From the NCBI GenBank assembly GCA_015501075.1, contig JADNYJ010000096.1, positions 1-64,000 on the forward strand: a DNA stretch of 64,000 bases, written 5' to 3'. This DNA comes from Gymnopilus junonius (Eukaryota; Basidiomycota; Agaricomycetes; Agaricales; Galerinaceae). Of the stretch, positions 11,514 through 23,471 are shown one piece after another. A program made the translations under genes and the position numbers. The notes beneath the pieces are model-generated. The model was not told where the DNA came from, did not search any database, and saw only the letters and a program-made list of their open reading frames with translations. Within the stretch, counting starts at the first letter, position 1, and each line of letters begins with the position of its first letter.

Positions 11514-11635
11514 TACCCAACGGTCCCAATTCTTGATGTAAGTTCCGTTTCCTTTCTTTTCCTCCATCTCATCCCTCCTTACGTTACTCCTATACAGACC
11601 GTCGCTGCTCTGTTGGTTTCCACTTCAGTGCTAAT

Positions 11636-13220
11636 ATGAAGCGTGGCTTCCTGAATGGCTCCAAAGTGAAGAAGGAGCCGCTTTATCCTGGGTCTGAAAC
11701 GTCATCTGGTGCTGCACCTCCTTCATCCACGAACGATTCGGGTGCAAAAGGCAAGGGTAAAGAAAAAGAGAAAGGTGAAAATTGCCACTGTCACGGTCGC
11801 ATGACTCGCCTAATTGATACTTTCTTTTTTTCGATTACAACTAGAAAAGCCAGCTCCAGCTTTTACGAAACTTGCGTACGGCAAAGTTGACAAAATAGGT
11901 GCGCATTATCTTATATTCCCAGACATTAGCCCAATCTTCCTCACACGACCTCTCTGACCTCTCAGGACTTCCGGAGAACTATGAATCCCCAGAATACACC
12001 CTCCTCGAAACGGACCCGTCCAAAACCGATCATCCATCGGATCTACTCCTCATGACCACTATCCCACCACGCACCTATGAAGGTCCAGACGACCCAGACG
12101 GCCACAGTGAATGGATCGTCATAGGACCAACCAAAGCGAAAGTTCTGAACCACCCTCAGTATCCCAAGCCCGTTCCCAAGCCCATCCCAGCTGAAGGCGC
12201 GGATGGACCCGCGTTTGAGATCAGGGATACCCCCGACACTGCTATGAGCAAAGGCTTGTTTGCTCTTCGGGACATAAAAGTCGGCCAACTCATCTTCGCC
12301 GAACGTCCCCTCCTAGTCTCACCTCGTAATATTGGCTTGCTGGGCGCGACGTACATCCCAGAGGGGAGGAGTCGCGATATGAACACTATTCAAGCTGTGG
12401 CCATGTATGAATGGGAGAAGCAGCTCGAAGTTGCAGTAGGGAGGATGTCGAAGGAGAATCAAAAGGCGTTTAAGGAGTTGGAGAATAATCACAAGGAGGA
12501 CGGGAGCGGACCTCTATTAGGGATCGTGAGGACCAACGGCTTCTCGATAGAGGAAATCTACGATGGAGAGGAAAGGACAGACGTCAATTCGTATGGAGCC
12601 ATATTGAAGCTCGGATCGAGGATCAATCATAGGTACGTCTACTTTCATTTAACCATCTCGGCACTCATTTAATTCTGTTCAGTTGCCTGCCTAACGTGAC
12701 CTACAACTTCTTAGTCCCTTCCTTCTCCTTCCAATTTTTCGCCCAATTGGACATCAAAGCCGGCGAGCAGCTCTTCTTCTCTTACTGCGAGATCGAACAA
12801 TCCAAAGCCGAACGCGACGCTGAACTCGCACCATACGGTATCATTTGCAGCTGTCCCGTCTGCGCACACGCCACGCCCGAGACCGACGCCCTCCGGAAGG
12901 AGTTCAAGAAACGTACTAGGCAGTACATGGTCAAGATACGCCAGTGGATCTCCGAGTATGACTCTGCTGCGGGGGCCGGGGCGCCTGAGGGCGCTGGCAG
13001 TTCAAAAGGAAGATTAAATGAGGATATGTTGGAGCCGATTTTGAAGTTCAGGGAGGGGCTGCTTGGTGAGGGATTGAAGTATACGAAGGAGTATAAGGCA
13101 ATTGCGTGGAATTTGCATTTGTTCTATGAGAAAATAGGGGTCTATAGTAAGTCCAAGACGTTTTTGGAGGAGTATTCGGAGATCGAAGAGGCTACTATGA
13201 GGGGTGCGTCATCTTTGTGA
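11636..13220 (+). CDS. SMYD-like SET-domain protein, paralogue 1 (intact)
   Basis: Exons 11636-11774, 11845-11898, 11966-12632 and 12683-13220 join in frame to 465 residues. After a basic, Ser/Gly/Lys-rich N-terminus (MKRGFLN start shared with paralogues 2 and 4) comes a conserved block ending HSEWIV, then a SET domain: GLFALRDIKVGQ (residues about 200-212), TNGF, the AdoMet-binding NHSCLPN (285-291, split by the last intron), the catalytic-type Tyr in FFSYC (Tyr321), and a post-SET-like Cys-x-Cys-x2-Cys. SET proteins of this layout (no MYND finger) are predicted lysine methyltransferases. The target is unknown. It is the only copy in the window with every motif intact and an uninterrupted frame. 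Whether it acts on histones or other proteins cannot be told. Confidence 0.85.
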
Positions 13221-14218
13221 GTCGGTGGGAGTGGTGCAAATAAGCTTTTTTTTGTGCAATTTTTGTAGCCTTAGTATTGTTGAATGATATTCGTCTATTC
13301 ACTTGCCTTCAAAAAATAATGGCCTAAGACTTCATCACGACGATGAATTTGGAGACTACATCAGGCTCCTATTGGTTAATTACTTATTGGACGCGTCTTT
13401 ACATATGTAGGTGCGTCAACTATGGCATACTACATATCTCCGGTCTCAGGCTCCCCACGTCCTACACCGGTGAAGAATAGCAATTCCTTACGTATTTCAA
13501 TTTACCGTCCAGAAGGAAGAATCCTATAGTCAGAACTCAACGCATGTCCTTGGTATGTCCTTTGATTCTTAATGCGAGAACGTTTGAAGTCGCAGAGTTT
13601 TCAGTTCAACTCTCGACTCAGGATATGCCTTAGGACAGATATCCCACGTTTCAACACTGGCTACTGTATGTCTGAAGAACATCGTACCAGCTCCACAGAA
13701 GCAGTACCAGGACGGTACTTTTCTCTTTTCCTGTATCTCTCCCTGCAAGGTACCTGGAAGCGAAAACATTTCGAGGAACCTTACGACAAGTAAGTATGGC
13801 AGGTGTCCTCTTCGACATATCCTTCTTGATACCATACTCGTATCCATCAGCTTGTGGCCATTCTAATTGGGAGCATTTCAGATATGCTGTGTGCCTTCAA
13901 TCGATCGATGGACCCATTTTTCTCAAGTTGGACGACAAAGTGTTCATCACGCGGTTGTTTGTGGGCGCGTCTGTGAACTAGGACATTACAATTCTGTACG
14001 TCAAATTCCACACTACTGCATGGGCTGTTCTATTCTTACTGATTATATGGCGTTATCAGTAAGTCCTGTGGATCATGCGATGCTTTGAAGAGACTCATTT
14101 CTCTCACCGGTAACATATAATTTCGTCCAACGATCCTTATCTTCGCTGACTTCTGTGCTCTCCAGATTCCCGCCCTCTCTCGTACTGTATTCAAGTTCCA
14201 ACTGAATATTATCGGGCA
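13221..14218. other. Intergenic region between SET paralogues 1 and 2
   Basis: About 1 kb with only short open frames. It contains one copy of the shared upstream motif (13946-13978, listed separately). A stretch near 13505-13525 resembles sequence near 33270-33290 upstream of paralogue 4, which fits duplication of the whole gene with its 5' flank. Confidence 0.5.
13946..13978 (+). promoter_or_regulatory. Conserved SET-paralogue upstream motif, copy a
   Basis: Core TCACGCGgTTGTTTGTGGGC followed by a CTGTGAA element, about 270 nt upstream of the ATG of paralogue 2. Near-identical copies occur at 33203-33235 and 33671-33701 upstream of paralogue 4. It may be a shared regulatory element or simply duplicated flank. 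Confidence 0.55.
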
Positions 14219-15759
14219 ATGAAGCGAGGATTCTTGAACAAGATGACGAAGAAGGAGCAATCTCCTTCCTCCGATCCCACTGGATCACCAGATCCATCTA
14301 CTGCATCAGCAGAGAAGACATCAAAAGGGAAAGAAGAGGGTCAGGGCTCCATTTCCTAAGCACATAATATATTTTCGACATGACACGACTAACTTATTTC
14401 GAATTTTAGCACCAGAAGAACGTACTGAAACAGTAATTAATCTGTTGTACGGAAACGTCGAGGACCCTCCCGCTCTGTTTGAATGTACGATCAAACATAG
14501 AGTTATATTCGATCTCTTACTACCTCTTTGTATGCAGCCGCTGCGAAAGTCTACAATCCCAACCTGTTCAAGGTGGTCATAAAAAGTCCAGATCCAGAGG
14601 ATAACCCAGAAGACGTATTATTGATCACCAACATCCCACCTAGAAGGGAAGACGTGCCTCCAGATCCGCAAGGTCACAGCGAATGGATAGTGAGAGCTTC
14701 CACGAAACCCAAAGTGATAAATCATCCTGGTTTTCCACAAGCCTTACGCATTATCAACGGACCTCCCGCGTATGAGATCAAAGAAACGCCGGACACCATG
14801 GTCGGCGGGGGTGTATTCGCAACGAGGGACATTAAAGCTGGCAAACTCATCTTCACAGAACGCCCACTGATAGTTGCTCCTCGGTACATCGATTTACCCG
14901 ACCCCCAGTCCTTTCAAGATTTGGAACCCTATACTCGAGAACGATTGTTGCAACTCCTGATGATGCGTAAATTCGAGCTATTGCTCAAGTTAGCCATGGA
15001 TAGGATGGATGAAGAGGATCAAAATGCTTTTCTGGCCTTGAGGAATTGTCATAAGGAAGACGGTAGTGGACCTTTACTTGGGATTCTGAGGACTAACGGG
15101 TTTGGGATAAACAAGCTATATGATGGGGAGGAACGAACAGATAGGAAGCTTTATACCGGAGTAACTAGGATCGGGTCGAGGATCAATCATAAGTCAGTAA
15201 GAATCTATTATTTATAATGTTCTAGACGCATCTCTCAAAACCTTTCTCATGAAGCTGCACACCGAACGTGATATATAAATTTTCGCTCCCGTCCTTTTCT
15301 TTCCAATTCTGCGCCATAACCGATATTCAAGCTGGAGAACAACTCTTCTTTTCCTTTTGCGTCACAGACCAGTCGAAAGCCGAGAGACACGCCGAACTTG
15401 CACCATATGGGATTATATGCAACTGTCGCGTCTGTGAGCACGCCACTCCCGAAACGGACAAGCTGAGGAAAGAGTACCAGAGGCGCACGAGGCAGTACAT
15501 CGCTAAAGTTCAACAATGGACGGTTATGGTGATTGACGATTCACCTGGAAGCTCACGAAATGTCCTCAATGAAGAGAGGCTCGAGCCGATTTTAGTTCTC
15601 AGAGACGCTCTTCGAGAAGAAAGGTTGCAGTATACGGACGAATATCGCGCCATCTTGTGGAACGTTCATTTGTTCTATAAGAAATTAGGCATGGGTGTCA
15701 AGGCAAACGCGTTCCTTGAGGAATTCTCGGCACTGAATCGTGGTAGTAGTCGCCAGTAG
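14219..15759 (+). CDS. SMYD-like SET-domain protein, paralogue 2 (intact frame, altered active-site motifs)
   Basis: Exons 14219-14339, 14410-14484, 14538-15192 and 15255-15759 join in frame to 451 residues with the same exon phases as paralogue 1. The SET segments are GVFATRDIKAGK, TNGF, and a post-SET-like CNCRVC. Two residues that are normally important differ. The NHSCxPN motif reads NHNCTPN (Asn284, created at the last splice junction), and the Tyr of the FFSYC motif is Phe (Phe318). The frame is fully open, so the gene is probably expressed. Enzymatic activity may be reduced or changed in product specificity, which is an inference from SET enzymology. The first donor (gtcagg at 14340) is weaker than the others, so the N-terminal exon boundary is the least certain part. 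Confidence 0.82.
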
Positions 15760-16977
15760 CGTTGGCGGGAACTATATGGCAGGATTTTGATTTCCGCCCA
15801 TCCTGACCAGCACTCGGCCCGGGCAATTGGAAATTACCGTGCGCTACCAAACACAACTGTGCAGCCACCGTGCATGATTTCACGGTAATTGCACGGTTTC
15901 TGTGGTAAGTGCACGTTAGTTGCCTAAGCCGTACGGTACATGTACGGGGGTCAGTCGCGACATGCTGTCAGAGTCGAGCGGTTTCCCACACGTTCCTCCT
16001 GCCGTCGCGGTCAAAAAATCTTGCGCGCAAACTGTAGCAGCTCTTTTGAGATAAACTTTCGGAGAGAAAGTTGCCAGTATTCGTATATCATATAGCTAGA
16101 AATTATTTTGAACACGTTAAACTAAGAAATGAATGCTTCTGAAGGCATTCAGTCTTGTTGCAGAGCAGTGACCCCGCGTTGCAACCATTTTGCCACAAGA
16201 TCACGTGTGGCAAAAGTGTTGTACCGTGTGACTTTGAAACTGTCCTCGCTAATTTGTATCATAGCTCATCCCCTGCGAACCAGTATTATATGAAACACAG
16301 TAAATATGTAGAATAGACCTATTAGATCTTATATACCAAAAATAATGACCGTCGGACTCGGATTGCATTGGAAATTATCTTTACTGGCTTCCTAGCCGTT
16401 GCCCCGGGTCACCGGACCGTCCAATAAGGGCGTCAATCTTATTTTCTGGGATCAATTTTAGACCTACGAGGGAGATTTGGGACTCATCCGAAAGGTGTTT
16501 AAGAGGGGAACAAATATATTACATGTATATAGTCAGGTAAACATGATTTTCATTCATAATACAGGGCTCTAATTTGGTAGTTGGCTAAATTTAGTACACG
16601 GTAATTTTCTTGTGCCCACTTGGCCCGAGTCCCATCAATTGTGCGTCTGCCACCTCAGTATTTTGAGGTGTGCGTTCTTGTTTCACGAGTCCACGAAAGG
16701 AGATGACTCGCAGAGGGTCATGCCGAATCTTACGGTTGCATCAAATTTTCTCTCGGTGGCCACGCAGTAATCGTGAGACGTCTGAAGGAGTCACGGTGCT
16801 CCTGGGCTCACGGACTCGGAGCTTCTGCTCATTGCACTCCAGAGGCTGACAGGAAAATCTAAGAGATGAAGGAGGTGTTTGAAATACTTGTGCTCCATAT
16901 TGAGGTGATAGTTCAATTAGAATTTAAAATGCAATAACTAAGATAAGTGGGTTCGGTGTGAAAAGGTTAAGTGGGAT
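15760..16977. other. Intergenic stretch with cacggtaatt inverted repeats
   Basis: About 1.2 kb without a gene. At 15825-15960 several overlapping inverted copies of an accgtgc/gcacggt unit occur, including aaattaccgtg opposite cacggtaatt, with a palindromic cgtacatgtacg-like end. This may be a small repeat remnant. Nothing else was recognised. Confidence 0.45.
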
Positions 16978-18608
16978 TTATGTCGGAGAAGATGCAACAT
17001 TAATTACTCTAGCCATAGACGTAAATATTTTCCAACCAGATAAGAGATTACTTAGTGGTGGTTCTCCGATAGAGGAGAAGGCCATCGTCGCCGCAACCTC
17101 GAATTCATCATCGACCCAGCGCATTGAGTCTTTACGCGAGACGGGGATCTGGTGACGAAGCGCGTCAATGACTGCCTGGTCAACAGTAATTCCACATTGT
17201 TGAGCAGGAAGGTCCGGAACTGTGAACGCATGCCTTGGTGTTGATCCTGACATGTTTGGTTTATCTGCCTGTGCCCGAATTCTGTGGTTATTCCAATATT
17301 CGACAAATTGATCAAGTTGGATCTGGAGGATTTTCGGCCATAGCCAGTAAAATAATTGCCTACTAAATGGTTACGGGAATTCAAGATCAGGGTCAGAGGC
17401 AGTACGTACGGATGAACAGAGTTGTTGGGGTTGTAGATCCAAGTTCAAATCCACTGCGAATGGTGTCCTTAATGTTATGGCCGAACGTCTGGGAGAAACC
17501 AATGCCACAGCCCTTCGATGGGCGTATTATGGACACTTCTCATCTGTAGCATTGGTGGAAATTGTTCCTTGTCGATCTCGGGAGCATAAGCCTCACTGGC
17601 AATTTATTTTAGAAATAAAGACCCTATGACAGAAGTATGTAGCTGCAAGTTACCGCAAAGCTGTCTGATTGGCGTACAAAAATCCAGTCTCGCTCCCTTT
17701 GTCGGTTACAAATGTAATCGGGATCACTGTGAATTAAGCCCGGTTCTGTGTCAAAAAATTTCCATTCTGTGACCACTGGCACGAACTGCTTACATTCATA
17801 TTTTTCGACGGCGTCTAGATAAACATGGCCAATAGTGGTGGCAAGTCGATTGTTAGGTACCACAACGAGGTGAAGAATATACGAAGACCATTGATCTTTG
17901 ACGCCGTATATGTTCAAACCAACGCCGCCCATGTTAAGGGCCTGAGCATTCAACTTCTCGTGTCCGTCAGCATGGTGCTGGTGGTTTGGGCCGAGTGCAG
18001 AGAGTTTAGAGCGGGGGATGCGGTTAACGCCTGGGAAGCGACGAGCAAGGCCCTCTGGTGCATAAGTGGCGAGGACATTCCGAATGAAGTCCCTATACGT
18101 AAGGTTAGACAAAAGTTTAAATATACAAAGAATCAAAAATGCAAAGACAGGCTACCAACCGAGGAATGGCCACTCCTTCGTTACTCAAAAGTGTGCTGAT
18201 TGTCCCAACCCCGCGCCTTTGAGAGGGATCGTTCGCGACTTTCTCCAGAACTGCCTGAGTGGCGATATCATCCGGCGGCGGCCTTCGAACACTTGGAACT
18301 TTGAACTTCCTATTTAACTTGTACAATGTTTGATCCCTTGGACAAAAATTTCAGCAATGAATAGAGGTTCAAAGTAAGCGCGTCACGGTCAACATACTTG
18401 ATTACGAGGTTGTGCTCCGCTTCCAACCTTGCAAGCCGCTGAGCAGTTCCAAGCCTTTCCTTCGCGTATTGAAAGAGGGAGGCCATGAGGATTTCGTCGT
18501 CAGGGTCTAAAGCAGACACAATGAGCAAGAGTGTACGAGAGCGATTGAAAAAAACCAACAGTTTTTGGCGCCATGGCCATTAATTCCAGTTGGGTTGTTG
18601 TTGCTCAT
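16978..18608 (-). pseudogene. Fungal integrase-core (DDE-like) transposon protein, probably degenerate
   Basis: Begins at the ATG at 18608 and is cut by introns; one at about 18160-18095 rejoins a Gly-Val-Ala-Ile-Pro-Arg-Asp-Phe-Ile-Arg block. The order of segments matches the integrase-core proteins common in basidiomycete genomes: an N-terminal helical region, a helix-turn-helix-like stretch, GPNHQHHADGHEKL with an acidic catalytic candidate, NIYGVKDQWS, a central block, then SVHNTPIEGLWHWF and a C-terminal WNNHRIR segment. The frame after Trp-His-Trp-Phe needs removal of one C (near 17491-17493), and the exon following Asp-Ser-Phe-Ala is not cleanly defined. It is most likely a decayed or mis-sequenced mobile-element gene. 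No terminal repeats were found. Confidence 0.6.
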
Positions 18609-18831
18609 CGAGTTGAAGGCGGGAGACGATATCGTTGATGCATAAAAATTAAGGGCCTTTATAGAGATTCGGAGAGAAATTTTATATTTATACTCGTCAT
18701 TTTATGAGTAATGGTACATCCCAGTCAGTGTCACTGCCTAAATGAAACTACTGAAGCTGAACATCCACCGAGCAGAAACCACACATTCGAAGGCAGGCAT
18801 CAGATCGTAGGGAAAGAACAAGTCGAGTGAT

Positions 18832-21228
18832 TCATTTATCGGCGTCTTCTTCGTCTTCGTCGCTATCTTGAGCTTTGTCTTCTGAAAGCGTAGCAAGTTT
18901 AAGGCCGCGGCAGACATAATTGCAGGTGTGTTGAGCGGTGAAGGTGGCAATGCCGTCTAGCCCATGGTCTCCGATCCCAGAATCGCTTGACGTTCAAAAT
19001 CAGGTTAATAAAACCTTCGGTGAGCATGCCAATAGAGTGAAGTGACGTACGACTGGCGGGAATGAGACATCGGGTCAAAAAGAATGAAGGTGTCGACATT
19101 CTGAATCGTCATCGGGGAACCTTAAAATTTGAATCAATGCTCAATTGGGTGCTCTGAAAGTTTAAGAAATTACCTTGGATGTCGGCAAAGACCAATTCCT
19201 TCCCGCTGTACTCGTAAACGAAGTGGGTAAATGCAGATAAGGTCTGCCCAAGTTTGTCACGGCGAGTTGGATGAACCAAAGTCCCGCTAAACTTTCGGAC
19301 GGCCTTCGTGCGACGTGGCTCTACCAGCCAGACTGCGGTGTCCTTCTCGAACGATGAGAAGGAAGACGCTGGAGAGGGCATACCCATTTCACGAATGAGA
19401 AAACCGTCAGAAATAATAATGTCTAAATGAATCTTGCAAGTTATAAAAAGGAGATTCAAAAATAAACTCAACGTACTTGACGAAAACTCGACGCCATTCT
19501 CCTTGGCGATGTCTTTGAACTTGGCCAGGAACCATTCAGCATTTTTCAAGCGAATGAGCTCATTTTCGAGACTAGCTTTATTTTCATTAGCTGTTACCAT
19601 TGTCCCGGATCCTATCTCAAAGAAGCGCTTGGCTACGTAGAGCTCAGAACAATTGACAACTATAGACAGTCGTCATTACTGTGTAAGAAGTTACGGAGGC
19701 AAGAAGGACAGACCTTGTACACATTTTTCGTGGCGCCCGTAGCAAAGACATCCTTTCCAAGAACACCTTCATACATATCCGAGTTGTCAGGCCATACAAT
19801 CTCCACTTCACCGGTCTCCGGATCGGCAGGTCGTATGAGCTTTTTTAAGGTGGATAACAGTAGAAGCATCTACAGCAGGCAGATTGGCACGATTGGTACG
19901 AACGAAAGTAGATTCCATTGGTCCACCTACATAAAGTAATTGAGACATGAAAATCAAAATCAAATATGTATGACTGACCTTCATTAGAAACCGTATGACG
20001 CTTACGGAGTGTGTCGTTAATTTCAGTTGCAGTCGCGCTTCGCTTCCTGAAGGTGGTGGTAATATTGGTAGACGAGTGAGCAGGTGCACCTCTATTGGAA
20101 AATGACATTGTGTCGCGTCGACGAGCCATAAACTATAGATGATATAAATAAAGCAAATGTTGTCAATCGAGAGAATGATCACCTTTGGCTGGTCGATGTA
20201 CAACTCCAGTGCCATAAGAAATTGCGGTTGAGAACCTGCAGCTTTTTTGGTTGTTGGGGCTGGTGCTGAATAGTAACGCGCCATGTCACCAGTTAGATAG
20301 GTGTCGTAAACTTCGCCAACTGGCTTGTTGACATCTCCGGGAAGGAAGAGTTTGTTTCCAGCCCAACGAAATTCAACCTCGTCGCTAAAATGAAAATAAA
20401 GGTCAAGCAATATCGAAGAACCAACTATGAATGAGGGACAAACGGAATAAGTGCCATCCCTTTCTCATTTGACCATCGAACATTGAGCGTCGCCAGATAT
20501 TCGTCAAGAACTCTGGAACATTGCGAAGAAAATCTGATTTAGAGGAGAAATTGAATAACAAAAGGAGGGCCCCACCCGACATGTAGGCATCTTTCGGCCA
20601 CGGCTTTCCCCACTGGCCACAGCTAGGATCGGTAGTCTTCTGATCTTTTACAGATGTGCTCTTAATACGACACTGAGCTGTGATGAAGACATTGTTATCT
20701 CTACTCCGATGCTACTCCTGGCTGCGGTCAAACCGGCCGTTGTGTGGAGCTGCTGCCCAACTGGTTGTTTGGTAATGCGAGCATCCATTGCGTGAGACCG
20801 GGCGGCGCGAGACGCCTCGATTGCTGTACGCGCGAGGTTCTGAATGTCTGAGTAAAATCATTAAGCGCCGTTCCTGACAGCTCAATCGGAAAAAAATAAT
20901 GACTTACTTGGGTCAGTAGCGACTCCTTGTTGAGGCGTTGCAGCCTTCGCGTTGTCACTAGCGCACCGTCCACATATTGGAGAATCAAGGTTCTTCCAAG
21001 CAACCCCACAAGACTCACACTGCCGGAAGCCCTGACAAAGGTTCAGAGTTGTCGCATAATCTGAACTGTCAGAACAAAACAACTTACTTTCCATTGCTCG
21101 TACTCGGTTGATCCATCCGAAAAGCTTGCAAGCTTTGTGCATTTTGCGCAGAGGCCAGGCGACGATTTGTTTGGAAATGAGCGTCCACAGCCGTCGCCAG
21201 TGTCTGATCCACAGAAGTCGCGGTCCAT
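18832..21228 (-). CDS. Alpha-type protein kinase (eEF2K/MHCK family) with N-terminal Cys-rich domain
   Basis: Atypical Ser/Thr kinase of the alpha-kinase family, expanded in Agaricomycetes. The N-terminus has two treble-clef-like Cys clusters: FCGSDTGDGCGRSFPN with LCAKC, then a spliced QCESCGVAW with PICGRCASDN. This is the zinc-binding arrangement seen in mushroom alpha-kinases. The catalytic domain is spread over several exons: a nucleotide-binding-like FATGATKNVYK (about 19740), AKRFFEIGSG, AEWFLAKF, and THFVYEYSGKELVFADIQG (about 19180-19220). Next come FDPMSHS, and GIGDHGLDGIATFTAQHTC with the zinc-binding His/Cys typical of the fold. An acidic tail ends at the TGA at 18832. The exon joins between 20130 and 20900 are the least certain. 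The substrate is unknown. Confidence 0.85.
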
Positions 21229-22399
21229 TTTAAATCACAAGTAGCAGTCGCTGAGCTGTGAATAGCGGGGGAAAAATGGGGGCGTCCAGAGGAAGCTGGA
21301 ATAGATTTTTTTTTTCAGTCTCTGTCCAGTTTATATATCGGACAATGTGCTTACTTGGCGGTTGGCAATCGGTGTGGTAGAATCTCACATTTCGAAAGTC
21401 CAAGACGTCTTTGACCACGTTCCAGATAATCGAACTTGCGGTGAGAAACAGTTCGAATCTTCCAGCATCTGTTGACTGCAAGTGAATTTAGTCAGTATTG
21501 GTTTGCGGGTTGTTTTGTTCGGGTCTAGCCTCCGAAAACCTCACATTCGAGAAATTTGGGGGATCAAGTGGATCTGTTGTGCACGAGAAGAAGAACGAGA
21601 TGTGATTCACAGGAAGGGATTTTGAGAAGGAATTGCATGGCTACAAGCCGATTGACGTGCTCGAGCATTTGTGTTCGAGTGGTCGGAGTTTTAGGTGAAA
21701 ACTTATGCATGTCTGTTTGTTATTTCTGACAAATCCAGCCACCTCATGACAAACATGACGAAAGATCAATTGGGAGGCCCGAAATGCAATCCACTACCTG
21801 GTCGTCTTCGCGGTATTCTGGATTTCTATGTGTGTTGCAGGCGGCCTAGGCGCGCCTAGGTTTGTGTTCTACGTATTAGATTTCTATTTAGAAGATAACT
21901 TTAGGGAATAAATGATTCCATTGTGCCGGGGAGTACCTTGGAATGAAATTCTATCGAGAAGGTTGAGAATTGGGCTACTTATTACTCTCTGAACCACGCC
22001 TCAAGTTTTGTGCTTACGTTTGACTTACATGCACCAGGAGATTCAGAAGGACAGCCTTCTGCCAGGCTCCAGCCTCAGCGGCCTATCTTTAGTGAATCTC
22101 CAGTCCTGCGTCTGGACCCTTGAGCGCACAAGCACTTGGACAGACACCTTGGTAACTTGCTAGTGCTAGTGCTAATTGTTAATATTGAAGGGGTGATTGA
22201 TCGCGTCAAATGCCCATTGCCTTCGCAGATGCTATGAAATCGAAGGTCGGAAGCCCGTGGGAGTGCAGCGAGAAGCAAGGCCGACGCTGATGTGATTCAA
22301 ATCCTGCCATATAGTTCCCGCGCACCTTACGCCAGTTAGCATCAATGTATGGATAGGTAGTAATGTTCAAATTTCCATGACTAGCCAAGTCCTTCAACT
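21229..22399. other. Intergenic stretch upstream of the alpha-kinase
   Basis: No supported gene. It presumably includes the alpha-kinase promoter and a leader with possible introns (open stretches at 21230-21481). It holds a perfect 16-bp palindrome CCTAGGCGCGCCTAGG at 21845-21860. Confidence 0.4.
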
Positions 22400-22680
22400 C
22401 TCTTCATTGTGCGCTTAACAATCTTCACATCTCCCTCGTCTTCATATGAGCAATCCAATCCTGCTTGAAAACATTGAGCAGAAAAACCGCTCCTTAAGTA
22501 AAAACTAGTAGCATAGTAAAATCGTCAAGGTAACTTAGTTATCTCTCGCTCACAGCCATGTCAGCATTCCTCTGCCGACCCTCAAACCAAACCTTGACAT
22601 AATCGTATTGCGCGTACTTCCTGACGTCAAAGAACGAATCGCGTGTTGTTCTAAATTTGGACGAACCACTAGCGGGATGC
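22400..22680 (-). pseudogene. Fragment of an unidentified gene (3' exons)
   Basis: On the minus strand a protein-like stretch reads FFDVRKYAQYDYVKVWFEGR, followed by a GT donor (gtgagc near 22555) and a matching acceptor near 22465, then a short terminal exon. No 5' part is recognisable upstream, so this looks like an orphan 3' fragment of a gene I do not recognise. Confidence 0.3.
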
Positions 22681-22689
22681 GCTGTGGCG

Positions 22690-23193
22690 GGCCAAGCTGG
22701 ACCGCATCTTTTTGCCACCTACCACCATCTCTTATTTCCGTGTCGCGCTGTGCTATACTATATTATCTTCTCGATTTTGTGTGTGACCATGGAAAAAGGT
22801 ACTTTGCAGGTGTCTGAGGATCTTTCATCAGATTCAGAGCCAGGTTCGTCATAGGACAGTTTGAACAATGCGACAGCCGATGTGGCACCTTCAGCTCTAT
22901 CGAGAGTACCTGCAAGCATTTTCAGGGCTGCTTCGGGGTAACTTGATTGCGCACTTTACATTATAGAGACATGATACTCACTAACGATTTAGGTTTCTTG
23001 AAAAATGTAGAAGAATCGAAAGAGCGCCTTGCGACTGCTTCCGCCACACCAGTGAGTTCCAGGAAGTGCAGAAGTCTGGGAAAGTACGTTTCTGTCAATT
23101 ATATGGTGTATAATGGCTTACATTGTTGCATTTACTGGTCAGAACAAATCCCGAAGATGAGTGGGGCCATGCCTAATGTCCATGTGGCATTGG
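22690..23193. other. Degenerate region 5' of SET paralogue 3
   Basis: Position suggests it once held the first exons of SET paralogue 3, but no MKRGFLN-like start or second exon could be recognised. Short open frames only. Confidence 0.35.
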
Positions 23194-23412
23194 TAACACT
23201 GCTGGCACTGAGTAGTGTTTCTTGAGGAAACAGTACCTAGGAAACACGTCATATGACTTTTTTTCCACTGTTTTCTTGAGAAACACCGGTCGGCCATACC
23301 AAATTAGGCAAGGCCGAATGCTGGTTTCTGGAGAAACACCTAAAAGAAATCAGGTGACGTGTTTCTTTCATGCTGTTTCCCAAAGAAACAGAGGTTGGTG
23401 CCAGCAGTGTAA
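23194..23412. mobile_element. CACTA-type MITE, full-length hairpin
   Basis: The element 23197-23409 (213 bp) starts CACTGCTGGCAC and ends GTGCCAGCAGTG, a perfect 12-bp terminal inverted repeat. It is flanked by the 3-bp direct repeat TAA at 23194-23196 and 23410-23412. The similarity of the two halves continues inward over about 100 nt each, with several TTTCTTGAGAAACA-like palindromes. CACT ends plus a 3-bp target duplication fit the CACTA (CMC) superfamily. It has no coding capacity and lies in the 5' intron region of SET paralogue 3. Confidence 0.85.
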
Positions 23413-23471
23413 GAATCTTTGTGCTACACTCATACAGCACGCCTTTTTAATCGAAGATTTTTTACTTCTAG

